A DNA stretch of 32,125 nt from Candidatus Lactobacillus pullistercoris (GTDB taxonomy: Bacteria; Bacillota; Bacilli; Lactobacillales; Lactobacillaceae), in assembly GCA_018883635.1 (NCBI GenBank), contig JAHLFT010000076.1, positions 1 to 32,125 of the forward strand. The letters run 5' to 3'. Every line of letters begins with the position of its first letter. Position 1 is the stretch's first letter. Shown one piece after another: positions 7,411 to 14,697 of this stretch. The notes below the pieces were generated by a model that was given only the letters and a program-made list of their open reading frames with translations, did not search any database and had not been told where the DNA came from. Made by a program: the position numbers and the translations under genes.

Positions 7411-8956
7411 ATTCAATATTCAGTCTATTCTTTTCAAACTTACCGATTTTCACATGATATTTATTAAGTAGATCTTCATTATAATTATGTGCAACTTCAA
7501 TCATTGTAATTGGCAACCGATAAATTAATTCTCTAATTTCTGTTGCATTTTCTTGATCAAGACTAGACGTAATTTCATCTAATAAATATATTTTTTTCTT
7601 TCTTAACAATCCACGTGCAATCGCAATTCGTTGCGCTTGTCCTCCCGAAATATTAGAGTGATCTTCTTTAATCACCATTTGTAAAGGATCTTGCGGCAGC
7701 TCATCCCACAGCTCTACTTTTTTTAAAACCGCAATTAATTCCTTATCTGTAAATGATTCAAAAAGCGTTAAGTTATTTCTAAGCGTATCTGAAAACAACC
7801 AAACATTTTGCGAAATATAAGTATAATCTGCTGGCGTCAGCAATTTATTATTTAGTTTAGCCGTTCCGTAATTTGGCTTAATTATACCTGATAGTGTCTG
7901 CAAAAAAGTGGTTTTACCTACACCTGATTTACCGGTAATTAAAAGTTTTTCACCGGGATGTAGAGTCAAATTAATATTTTGAAAAATTGTTTTTCTTCCT
8001 ATATCTACAGATAAATCCGATACTACTAAGTTTTCAGACTCATTCGAATCACCTAAAGGAACTTCTTTTAATTTTTCATCACTATATTTAATCTTGCGTA
8101 AGGCCTTTGTACTTTGAATTGAAGTTTGAAATTTTGCAATATCACTTAAGCTCGTAACAACATGATTAGCTGTTAAAGATAAAGTAACAATCATGCTTGC
8201 GGTGATACTAAACAAGTGATTTTGGGCAAAAACCAAAGCTACAAAAATTGGTCCTAAAAAGGTTAGTACAGCAAACATTCCAGCCAATATTCGCAAAAAA
8301 TATTGATAATTATTTAATTTGGTATATTTTTCTTCTTCAAATCCAATTGTTCGTTTAAGTGATACAAAGAAATTGTTAATAACGTTATAATTATAGATTT
8401 CTCTTCTACCTTGAAAATAGTCCTTCATCTTTGTAACAAGGTTGGCATTCGCATTTCGCCAAGTCGATGCTTTTACATTAAGTTTCTTTTGACCGATATA
8501 TCCTGGAATCAATGACAAACTTGAAAAAGCAATATAAATTAACCCCATAACCAAACTAATTTTCAAAACAACAAAAGTGGTCGATACAAAGGTGGCAAAA
8601 ACTTGGATACCATAAATAAGCGGAGTAAAATATGATTCTTCAATTTGCTTAGCAACACTAGTTACATTATTAATTACATCAGCTGAACTTTCTCTACTTT
8701 GAACCTTCAATGATCTTAAAAAAGCAGATTCAAAATATTCTTGCTTTAATTGTTGATTCAAATGTTGGATTGCTTTTTGTCCTGCTAACATAAATCCCAA
8801 AACTGATAAATAAGTAATAACGTAAGCGAAAAAGGCAACGATTGCAAACATAAAAATTTTGGAAATATCTTTAAAATCTAGTTTTACGACTTGTCCCATG
8901 ACATACCCATTAAGTACGCCTTCAAATGAACTTGTAATCGAAAATAGAATAATCAA
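7409..8956 (-). CDS. ABC exporter half-transporter (TMD plus ATPase), apparent N-terminal frameshift
   Basis: About 515 readable residues: a six-helix exporter membrane domain (about 1-300), then an ATPase with Walker A GKSGVGKTT, Q-loop YISQNVWLF, signature SGGQAQRIAIARG, Walker B IYLLDE and H-loop EVAHN. Substrate unknown; the architecture is used for peptides, lipids and drugs. The open frame starts only at a TTG (8956) inside the first helix and lacks an SD. Upstream the same frame continues with typical exporter sequence (NIDLKWFLFHTPKYLIFL) but no start. The nearest plausible start, ATG 9021 with AAAGG upstream, is in another frame, separated by a run of seven A (9009-9015). One extra A would join them as MKKKKNIDLKW. 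The gene is therefore either frameshifted, phase-variable, dependent on slippage, or misread in sequencing. Confidence 0.82.
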   Translation of the reverse strand: MIILFSITSSFEGVLNGYVMGQVVKLDFKDISKIFMFAIVAFFAYVITYLSVLGFMLAGQKAIQHLNQQLKQEYFESAFLRSLKVQSRESSADVINNVTSVAKQIEESYFTPLIYGIQVFATFVSTTFVVLKISLVMGLIYIAFSSLSLIPGYIGQKKLNVKASTWRNANANLVTKMKDYFQGRREIYNYNVINNFFVSLKRTIGFEEEKYTKLNNYQYFLRILAGMFAVLTFLGPIFVALVFAQNHLFSITASMIVTLSLTANHVVTSLSDIAKFQTSIQSTKALRKIKYSDEKLKEVPLGDSNESENLVVSDLSVDIGRKTIFQNINLTLHPGEKLLITGKSGVGKTTFLQTLSGIIKPNYGTAKLNNKLLTPADYTYISQNVWLFSDTLRNNLTLFESFTDKELIAVLKKVELWDELPQDPLQMVIKEDHSNISGGQAQRIAIARGLLRKKKIYLLDEITSSLDQENATEIRELIYRLPITMIEVAHNYNEDLLNKYHVKIGKFEKNRLNIE

Positions 8957-9127
8957 AAAGATTAAATATTTTGGCGTATGAAATAAAAACCATTTTAAAT
9001 CAATATTCTTTTTTTCTTCATAAAATTATCGCCTTTGATCTATTATTAATCATAAGCAAATTTTAACTTATTACTCATAATATCATATTTTTTTATTAGT
9101 CATAGCCAGTAATCAAACTTTATTTCA

Positions 9128-9156
9128 TTGACTTATAAATCAAAGCTCGATAGTAT
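9128..9156 (+). promoter_or_regulatory. Promoter for the acidic orphan gene
   Basis: TTGACT (9128-9133), 17-nt spacer, TAGTAT (9151-9156). It would start transcription about 35 nt before the ATG at 9199. Confidence 0.6.
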
Positions 9157-9198
9157 GAAAAAAACTAATTAATAAAAATAGAAAGATTTGGATTTTAT

Positions 9199-9588
9199 AT
9201 GATAACGATTTTATATATTGACGATGACCTTAATACAATAAGTAATGCTGAAATCATAAATGATCTTGAAAATATCCACCAAGATGCTGTAATTGAATCC
9301 GCTGCTGTCAGCGATGATGACAATTTGTTTCAAATAATTGAAGCTAATTTACCTCGCGGCTTTAGCCTTCTTCACCCGGACGAATCAGATTACGAGATTA
9401 AGGACAATTTTATCTGCGTTCCTATTCAAATCGAGTACGGCAGTGTTCAAGAATTTAAAAAGGATGCTTACGCTATTCACGATGGGGACAATGATTATTT
9501 TAATAAATGGTTATTATGCTGCTTTTTATCAGATAGTTTGCCATTTGATGCAGCTGCTCGTGCTAAAAGCTGGTTTAATAAAGAATAA
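9199..9588 (+). CDS. Acidic hypothetical protein
   Basis: 129 aa, starts MITILYIDDDLNTISN. Strongly acidic, with runs such as DDD, SDDDN and HDGDNDYFNKW, and no membrane segment or signal peptide, so probably cytosolic. The N-terminal ILYIDDD resembles the first strand of response-regulator receivers, but the later phospho-acceptor and Lys positions are not found and the length fits no receiver. The SD is weak (GAAAG). It has its own promoter and is followed by an AT-rich palindrome. Function not recognised. Its composition and good start make it a real gene rather than a chance ORF. Confidence 0.62.
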   Translation: MITILYIDDDLNTISNAEIINDLENIHQDAVIESAAVSDDDNLFQIIEANLPRGFSLLHPDESDYEIKDNFICVPIQIEYGSVQEFKKDAYAIHDGDNDYFNKWLLCCFLSDSLPFDAAARAKSWFNKE

Positions 9589-9629
9589 GTCAATTCTCTC
9601 ATTTGCATCTTTAAGTTAAACATCATAAA

Positions 9630-9658
9630 ATAATAAATATTAATTAAATATTTATTAT
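9630..9658. repeat. Perfect 12-bp AT-only inverted repeat
   Basis: ATAATAAATATT (9630-9641), spacer AATTA, AATATTTATTAT (9647-9658). Lies between the orphan gene and the antiporter leader. It could be an operator for napA or a weak terminator; there is no T-run on either side. Confidence 0.6.
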
Positions 9659-9672
9659 GTGGTTGGGTTTTA

Positions 9673-9732
9673 AAAAAGACTTTCAAGATTTGCTTATTTG
9701 GGTCAATAAGCGATTACTTGTAAGTCTTTTAT
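9673..9732 (+). promoter_or_regulatory. Long hairpin in the antiporter leader
   Basis: A stem of about 20 bp with internal loops: AAGACTT-t-CAAG-attt-GCTTATT, hexaloop TGGGTC, AATAAGC-gatta-CTTG-t-AAGTCTT, then TTTATTC. It ends about 30 nt before the antiporter ATG. It may be a terminator for the preceding gene or a regulated leader/attenuator. It does not match a riboswitch I know. Confidence 0.55.
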
Positions 9733-9762
9733 TCTATCCGATTTTATTTAGAAAGGACATCT

Positions 9763-10935
9763 ATGCACTTTTTAGGGGAGTTAATTTTAATCTTAATTAC
9801 TACTGTCTTATTAGGACAACTCTTTTCACGTCTTAATATGCCTGCAGTAATCGGTCAACTTTTATCTGGAATTATCTTGGGACCCGCAATTTTAGGCTGG
9901 GTGCATCCAGATAGCATTGTTGCCCTCTTTTCCGAATTCGGGGTTATCTTGTTAATGTTCTTAGCGGGACTGGAAAGTGATCTTGATCTGCTAAAAAAAT
10001 ATTTTAAATTAAGTTTTACGGTAGCAGCAGTTGGGGTTATTCTGCCAGTTGTCTTTACCGGATTAGCTTCTATGGCTTTCGGCATGAAATTTTTGGAAGC
10101 ATTATTTATCGGGATTGTCTTCGCCGCAACGAGTGTTTCCATTTCAGTTGTGGTTTTACAAGAAGCAAATAAACTACATACACGTGCCGGTTCAGCAATT
10201 TTAGGAGCAGCGGTAGTTGACGACATTTTAGCTGTTGTAGTTCTTAGTTTATTCACCACTTTCAGTCACGAAGGTGGTAAAAGCGGAGTAACTGATAACT
10301 TTTTAATCAACTTACTGATCGAAGCATCATATTTCATTGTTGTCTGGCTAATATACAAATGGGTTGCCCCTCACTTTATGAAGGCTGCTGAAAAAATAGA
10401 CGTTAATTACTCAGTAGTTATCGCATCACTGGTATTAGCTCTTGCGATGGCTTGGGCAGCTGATTTCGTTGGTTTATCAGCTGTCGTTGGGGCTTTCTTC
10501 GGTGGACTTGCAATTAGACAAACACCTCAATATAAGGAAGTAAATTCATCTGTTTCTTCAATTGGATATGCAATTTTCATACCGGTATTCTTCGCTGATA
10601 TCGGATTATCAATGACTTTCGAAAGTTTTATCCAAGATATTTGGTTCATTATCGTCATGACCATTTTGGCTCTTGTTTCGAAGTTCTGGGCTGGGAAATA
10701 CTCTAGTGAAGTTTTTGGCTTTACTAAAAATGAAGGTAATATCGTCGGAGCTGGAATGATTTCTCGTGGTGAAGTGGCATTAATTGTGGCGCAAATTGGA
10801 ATTAATCATCATTTATTCCCTGAAGATATTTACTCAAGCTTAATATTAGTAATTATCGTGACAACAGTGCTTTCACCATTTATCTTGAATCACTATATTA
10901 AAAAGCAAAACGAAAGTACTGAATTCATGAAATAA
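9763..10935 (+). CDS. NapA/KefB-type cation:proton antiporter
   Basis: 390 aa, almost entirely transmembrane (about 12-13 helices), of the CPA2 monovalent cation:proton antiporter family. The N-terminus (GQLFSRLNMPAVIGQLLSGIILGP) and the paired-Asp core AAVVDDILAVVVLS (Asp about 151-152) are characteristic; the DD pair carries ion and proton. It ends soon after the last helix with a short polar tail, so it lacks the TrkA-N regulatory domain of Kef channels, like E. hirae NapA. Na+/H+ exchange is the best guess, K+/H+ possible. SD AGAAAGGA precedes ATG 9763. Preceded by a palindrome and a structured leader, suggesting salt- or pH-dependent control (inference). Confidence 0.9.
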   Translation: MHFLGELILILITTVLLGQLFSRLNMPAVIGQLLSGIILGPAILGWVHPDSIVALFSEFGVILLMFLAGLESDLDLLKKYFKLSFTVAAVGVILPVVFTGLASMAFGMKFLEALFIGIVFAATSVSISVVVLQEANKLHTRAGSAILGAAVVDDILAVVVLSLFTTFSHEGGKSGVTDNFLINLLIEASYFIVVWLIYKWVAPHFMKAAEKIDVNYSVVIASLVLALAMAWAADFVGLSAVVGAFFGGLAIRQTPQYKEVNSSVSSIGYAIFIPVFFADIGLSMTFESFIQDIWFIIVMTILALVSKFWAGKYSSEVFGFTKNEGNIVGAGMISRGEVALIVAQIGINHHLFPEDIYSSLILVIIVTTVLSPFILNHYIKKQNESTEFMK

Positions 10936-10967
10936 GAAGAGCAAAAAAATAAATTATAACTATTTTT

Positions 10968-11034
10968 GAGACAGCTGCCACCAAAGTGGATTCTGCTCAG
11001 CGAGAGGTTGACTTCATTTATCAGTCTCTTTTTT
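10968..11034 (+). terminator. Structured terminator or short RNA after the antiporter gene
   Basis: The 3' hairpin GAGA-gg-TTGA/TCAG-TCTC (11002-11028) is followed by six T. A second GAGAC at 10968-10972 could pair with the same GTCTC (11024-11028), and between them CCAC/GTGG forms another small hairpin, so two alternative folds exist. TATAAC (10955-10960) lies just upstream and could be a -10 for a 65-nt RNA, but there is no good -35. Terminator for the antiporter gene is the safe reading. Confidence 0.65.
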
Positions 11035-11156
11035 ATTTCTTATTATAGCAATTTTAGATGACTTCAACAATTTATTTATATGGTGAAAATTATTGATACA
11101 ATTAAATTACTCATATTCTACACAACAGACATTAAAAATAGGAGAAAAACGAATGA

Positions 11157-11342
11157 ATGAATTCGACAGAAAAGATACATTTAGCGAAAATAACTTCAGC
11201 TATTTATGATCAAAACATCGCAATTATCGGTTTTATTCCTATAGTTGGCGGCTTTCATCCTGGAATTTGGTGCTTTGATATTGCCGCTTTGACTTCTATT
11301 ATTTGGTTAGTCTTACACAGTAAAGAAAAACGTTCTCATTAA
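11157..11342 (+). CDS. Small hydrophobic protein, uncertain
   Basis: 61 codons starting MNSTEKIHLAKITSA, with a hydrophobic hairpin-like region (about residues 20-55, NIAIIGFIPIVGGFHPGIW...LTSIIWLVL) and a basic tail ending KEKRSH. The SD AGGAG sits 12 nt upstream, whereas an overlapping ATG at 11153 in another frame has better 8-nt spacing but encodes only 18 codons. The gene may thus be coupled to, or a frameshifted remnant of, a longer ORF. The stop codon lies in the loop of a terminator, which supports a genuine transcription unit. Function unknown. Confidence 0.45.
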   Translation: MNSTEKIHLAKITSAIYDQNIAIIGFIPIVGGFHPGIWCFDIAALTSIIWLVLHSKEKRSH

Positions 11343-11359
11343 AGTGAGAACGTTTTTTT
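11325..11359. terminator. Bidirectional terminator
   Basis: AACGTTCTCA-TTAAAG-TGAGAACGTT with A-run before and T-run after. Ends the small plus-strand ORF (stop codon in the loop) and also serves the minus-strand crcB operon. Confidence 0.88.
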
Positions 11360-11376
11360 AATTGATTAAATTTTTA

Positions 11377-11733
11377 TCAACAAAATTTTCCCAGGGCGAA
11401 TCCTAAAAACACTAAAATAATTCCACCTAAATATGATGCGATTAAATATATCCAAAAAATTTGATAGCTTTTATCTTTTAATTTACTCAATAGTTCAACA
11501 TTCAGTGTTGAAAAAGTCGTATAACCGCCTAAAACTCCTGTACCTAAAAAAGCATACACAAAAACTGGCAATTTTAGTGCAAATACCAAACCTAATAAAA
11601 ATGCACCCGATAAATTAATTAGTAACGTAGCAAATGGAAATTCATTATTCCAATTTTTCTTACCATAATTCGTAATTGCATATCTAACAATTGCGCCAAA
11701 AATTGCACCAACTCCTGCACAAACAATATCCAT
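11377..11733 (-). CDS. crcB: CrcB/Fluc fluoride channel subunit 2
   Basis: 118 aa with four transmembrane helices. Hallmarks of fluoride channels: GAIVRYAI near the N-terminus, the pore Asn in LLINLSGAFLLG, and GVLGGYTTFSTLNVE around residues 65-80, the helix break with the Phe box and Thr/Ser that line the pore. Fluc channels work as antiparallel dual-topology dimers; Lactobacilli usually carry two divergent genes whose products form heterodimers. ATG 11733 overlaps the stop of the upstream crcB by one base (TAATG), so the two are translated together and controlled by the same fluoride riboswitch. Confidence 0.93.
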   Translation of the reverse strand: MDIVCAGVGAIFGAIVRYAITNYGKKNWNNEFPFATLLINLSGAFLLGLVFALKLPVFVYAFLGTGVLGGYTTFSTLNVELLSKLKDKSYQIFWIYLIASYLGGIILVFLGFALGKFC

Positions 11734-12122
11734 TATGCTCTACCTACCAATCTTTTACCTAGTTCACTACCTACATACATTCCTAAAGCCGCAAAAAGTA
11801 AGCCAAAAATAATTGAGGAGAAAAAGTAAATTAAAGCTGGCTGATAATTCGGTTCCTGCAGCTGCTTTAAAGTATCAAGGTGAAAACTAGAAAACGTTGT
11901 AAAAGCACCAACAAAGCCAGTTGAAAGTCCTGTTGCCAGCCAATCACGTCCTTCTCTGTATTGTAAGAAGAAATATGTCAAAGCAGCGAGCAAAAAGCAT
12001 CCAACTACATTTGCTACAAACGTTCCGGTCTGTGACCATAAATTTGTTAGTAAACACCTTAATGCTCCACCAAAAAAGGCAAAGAAACCAACACTTAGAT
12101 AATTCTCAAGTTTCTGATTCAT
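11733..12122 (-). CDS. crcB: CrcB/Fluc fluoride channel subunit 1
   Basis: 129 aa, four helices. Motifs GGALRCLLTN, FVANVVGCFLLA (pore Asn) and GFVGAFTTFSSFHLD match the CrcB family. First gene of the pair, with SD GGAGG before ATG 12122 and the fluoride riboswitch terminator 20 nt further upstream. Its sequence is clearly diverged from the second subunit, as expected where each gene has fixed one membrane orientation. It exports fluoride passively when HF accumulates in the acidified cell; this fits an acid-producing lactobacillus. Assignment as subunit 1 only reflects gene order. Confidence 0.94.
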   Translation of the reverse strand: MNQKLENYLSVGFFAFFGGALRCLLTNLWSQTGTFVANVVGCFLLAALTYFFLQYREGRDWLATGLSTGFVGAFTTFSSFHLDTLKQLQEPNYQPALIYFFSSIIFGLLFAALGMYVGSELGKRLVGRA

Positions 12123-12141
12123 TCAAAATTCCTCCAGAAAT

Positions 12142-12225
12142 AAAAAAGCGCCTACTACCCCACTCATCATGTAATAGTAGACGTCATCAGATTTTACTCG
12201 GTTAACGGCGAACGTCATCGCCTAT
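12142..12225 (-). promoter_or_regulatory. Fluoride riboswitch (crcB motif) with terminator platform
   Basis: On the minus strand the leader reads AGGCGATGACGTTCGCC, then GTTAACCG, then CTGATGACGTCTAC, matching the fluoride aptamer consensus (GGCGAUGR-loop-CGCC, AAC, CUGAUGR, CUAC). The 3' end of the aptamer (GTCTACTA) is also the 5' arm of a terminator with TAGTAGGC followed by six T (12142-12147), giving a fluoride-ON switch in front of the crcB pair. Confidence 0.95.
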
Positions 12226-12239
12226 TTATTTCTGTTATC

Positions 12240-12267
12240 ACTATAAACTTTTTAGACAATTTTTCAA
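12240..12267 (-). promoter_or_regulatory. Promoter of the crcB operon
   Basis: Minus strand TTGAAA (12267-12262), 16-nt spacer, TATAGT (12245-12240); transcription would begin a few bases before the fluoride aptamer. Confidence 0.7.
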
Positions 12268-12323
12268 GGTCAAAACTTTATTATTACCCAGGAAATAATA
12301 AGTAAATATTACCTGAATAATTA

Positions 12324-13592
12324 TTAAGCAGCTACTACATTTTCGTCTGCTTTATTTAACTGTTTCTGCTTAAGAGCAACCATTACGGCAACGCCCAAGG
12401 TTACACCTTCAACAATGATTAAAACAATAAGAGCTACATTAACATTTATTCCACCTGAAATAGTAGTTAATACACTTGTCATTAATGGTGAAGCAACACT
12501 CAAGATCGTACTTAACAAACCAACTGTTGATGCTAAGATCTTATGGTCAACCGCATTAACTAACCATTGTTGTAATTTAATTGAAGCAACACCGGCAACT
12601 GCTGCTAAGAAGAAGAAAAATCCTAAAATTAAGTATGTGTTTGCTAGCAACACACTAATAGTCGTTACGATACTCAAAGCGTTTGAAATAATTGCGAGTG
12701 TAAAAATTGATACTTTTTTCAATAATTGTGGGCCAAACATTGTCCCTAAAACAAAGCCGATACCCGTGATAGTACTAATTAATGCAAGAGTGAAGCTGTA
12801 AGTTCCAATAACCATTGTTGAACGATGCGCTGCTAACACAATTGTGGTTAAAGGTTCAATTGCAGATAAAGAGCCATTTAATAAAGCAATAATTAAAACT
12901 GTTGTTAATAAACCATTTTGCTTTCTAACTTGCACAAATGATGACTTCATTGTGGCAAAAAACTTTTGATCGTTAACTTCCTTAGTTTCTAAAACTTGTC
13001 CACCCTTTTTATTCTTAAGGCCAACACTAGCGTAGAGAATTCCTGCTAACAAGAAGGTAGCTGCATTTAAAAAGGCTAATGACGAGTATGACATCACAAG
13101 AAGTAATGCAGAACCAGCAAATTGTGCCGTCATATTGATAACTTGGCCGATACCATTAGTAAAACCTTCAGCTTCACCATATTCTTCTTTTCCTACAAGA
13201 TCGACGATTAAAGGTGCAACTAATCCACCTGAGTATGAACCGGTTGTATCTGAAAAGAAGTTGATAACAACGATTACAATCACTAGACCCCATTGTGAAA
13301 TATTAGTAACGAAGAGAATTCCAACAATAGAGTAAAGAGCGAATCTGATTACCGAACATAAGAAAATATTTCTGAATTTATTTTTTGTCCGATCAGCAAG
13401 GTAACCGCCAAAAATTTCTAGCAAACGGGGAATTGACTCTGAAATGGCGATCAATGATAGAGCTAACGAGTAATTTTGTAATTTACTTGCGTAAGTCATG
13501 AATGCTAAGTAGAAAAGAATATCACCAGCGCTTGATAAGAAACTTGCAAATGAAAATCTTCTATAGTTTGCATTTTTTAAAAATACGTTCAT
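12324..13592 (-). CDS. MFS transporter (efflux type)
   Basis: 422 aa, twelve predicted helices. The N-half has SFLSSAGDILFYLAFMTYA and a cytoplasmic loop GGYLADRTKNKFR corresponding to the MFS signature between helices 2 and 3; a central basic loop lies at about residues 195-220. It resembles the MFS_3/enterobactin-exporter-like group, which exports drugs or small metabolites; the substrate cannot be told. It is transcribed divergently from the Rgg-like regulator, 109 nt apart, a common layout for a regulator and its target transporter. SD AGAGGTT precedes the ATG at 13592. No terminator of its own is obvious; an imperfect repeat with TATTACCCAGGAAATA follows. Confidence 0.87.
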   Translation of the reverse strand: MNVFLKNANYRRFSFASFLSSAGDILFYLAFMTYASKLQNYSLALSLIAISESIPRLLEIFGGYLADRTKNKFRNIFLCSVIRFALYSIVGILFVTNISQWGLVIVIVVINFFSDTTGSYSGGLVAPLIVDLVGKEEYGEAEGFTNGIGQVINMTAQFAGSALLLVMSYSSLAFLNAATFLLAGILYASVGLKNKKGGQVLETKEVNDQKFFATMKSSFVQVRKQNGLLTTVLIIALLNGSLSAIEPLTTIVLAAHRSTMVIGTYSFTLALISTITGIGFVLGTMFGPQLLKKVSIFTLAIISNALSIVTTISVLLANTYLILGFFFFLAAVAGVASIKLQQWLVNAVDHKILASTVGLLSTILSVASPLMTSVLTTISGGINVNVALIVLIIVEGVTLGVAVMVALKQKQLNKADENVVAA

Positions 13593-13701
13593 AGTTCTAA
13601 CCTCTTTTTTCTTTATTCCGTTTGTTGTTGAAATTATAATAATATGAAAAAGAAGTTAATTTTAAAAAGTGGCGTATCCGACATTTTCAAGGAGAAAAAC
13701 A
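13592..13701. promoter_or_regulatory. Divergent promoter region between MFS gene and Rgg-like regulator
   Basis: On the minus strand TTAACT, 16-nt spacer, TATAAT gives a plausible promoter for the MFS gene. On the plus strand a TATAAT sits near 13636 without a clear -35. Any regulator site must lie in this stretch; no strong palindrome was seen. Confidence 0.45.
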
Positions 13702-14573
13702 TGACAATTGGCGAATTACTAAAAGAAAAAAGACTAGAAAGTGGTAAAACTCAAAGGGCCTGGATCGGTGATATTGTTAGTCCATCTTTTTATGCCAAAG
13801 TTGAGAAAAATCAGCATCGCATTTCGGCTGAAGATTTAATTGCAATTCTGGATTACAATGGTCTCGCAATTGGTGATTTCTTCGAACTACTTAACGATGA
13901 AAAAAGAATTATCGATAATCAAAGAAATGCCATTAACAGAATCGCAATCAATGCCGTTTATAAAAACGATCTAGACAAACTTAATTCTTTGATTGAACAA
14001 ATAAAGAAGGCTGATTGGCCACAAGAAGATAAAGAAGAAAGTATTCTCTTGATGCAGGGCCAAATTGAGAGTGTAAAAGATGATATAAATCAGAATTATG
14101 TACCTGATCAAACTATCGCCAAGAATTTAAAAGAAAAGATCTTTAATATTCCCAATTTTAGCCTTTTCAAACTTGAACTCTACACTAACTTCATGTTTAT
14201 GTACGACTACAAAACAAATATCGTCATTACTAAACAAGTGATCAAACGAATTGACAAAACTAACGATGATAAAAGTTTTTTAGCAATAGCTGGAATTATC
14301 AATAATATAATTTACCAATTAATTGAAAATAAAAAATTTGCTGAAACAGAGCAATTTTTTGAAGCAGCAAAGAAACTACCTAATTTACCCGATATCTTTC
14401 TTGCTAAGTGCATGATTTATCTTAGTCGCTATATTGTTAATTACCACTACAGTCATCGCCAAGAAGATTTGGATAAAGCCAAAATTATCGCTAAAACTTA
14501 TTATCTCACCGGGTTAGAAGAAGTAGGTAAAAGTGCGCAAGAATTTATTGACCAAGCAAAAAACCACTTCTAA
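13701..14573 (+). CDS. Rgg/GadR/MutR-family transcriptional regulator
   Basis: 290 aa from ATG 13701, chosen because GGAG lies 6 nt upstream; an in-frame ATG at 13644 has no SD. Residues about 4-62 are an XRE-type helix-turn-helix with the Rgg hallmark RLESGKTQRAWIGDIVSPSFYAKVEKNQHRISAEDLIAIL. The remaining 220 residues are all-helical and repeat-like, as in the peptide-binding domains of RRNPP regulators. Such proteins sense short exported peptides or act as stand-alone regulators. No SHP-like peptide gene was found beside it. The divergent MFS exporter is the obvious candidate target. The gene ends in a terminator overlapping its stop. Confidence 0.87.
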   Translation: MTIGELLKEKRLESGKTQRAWIGDIVSPSFYAKVEKNQHRISAEDLIAILDYNGLAIGDFFELLNDEKRIIDNQRNAINRIAINAVYKNDLDKLNSLIEQIKKADWPQEDKEESILLMQGQIESVKDDINQNYVPDQTIAKNLKEKIFNIPNFSLFKLELYTNFMFMYDYKTNIVITKQVIKRIDKTNDDKSFLAIAGIINNIIYQLIENKKFAETEQFFEAAKKLPNLPDIFLAKCMIYLSRYIVNYHYSHRQEDLDKAKIIAKTYYLTGLEEVGKSAQEFIDQAKNHF

Positions 14574-14589
14574 GAGTGGCTTTTCTTCG
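14562..14589 (+). terminator. Terminator of the Rgg-like gene
   Basis: CCACTtctaagAGTGG hairpin with the stop codon in the loop, followed by CTTTTCTT. Confidence 0.75.
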
Positions 14590-14658
14590 TCAAATATTAT
14601 TTTTCTTAGGTATTTTACCTCTTTTGACTAAGAAAAAACATTAATGACTAAGAAAAAA
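14590..14658. repeat. CTAAGAAAAA repeats between Rgg-like gene and pcp
   Basis: TGACTAAGAAAAAA occurs twice in tandem (about 14626 and 14644), and TTTTTCTTAG occurs inverted just upstream. Between them ACC/GGT pairs could extend a hairpin. Purpose unclear; possibly a second terminator or a binding site. Confidence 0.4.
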
Positions 14659-14697
14659 AGGCAGATGAGAAGACTTAATTTCTCATCCGCTTTTTTA
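14659..14697 (-). terminator. Terminator of pcp
   Basis: Minus strand GCGGATGAGAA/TTCTCATCTGC hairpin followed by CTTTTTTTC. A matching T-run on the other side makes it potentially bidirectional. Confidence 0.87.

Noticed and set aside
9199..9588. Response regulator receiver domain
   Set aside because: Only the first strand resembles a receiver; the phospho-acceptor Asp and the conserved Thr/Lys are missing.
13644..13700. N-terminal 19-residue extension of the Rgg-like regulator
   Set aside because: No SD at ATG 13644, while ATG 13701 has GGAG at ideal spacing and begins the standard HTH domain.
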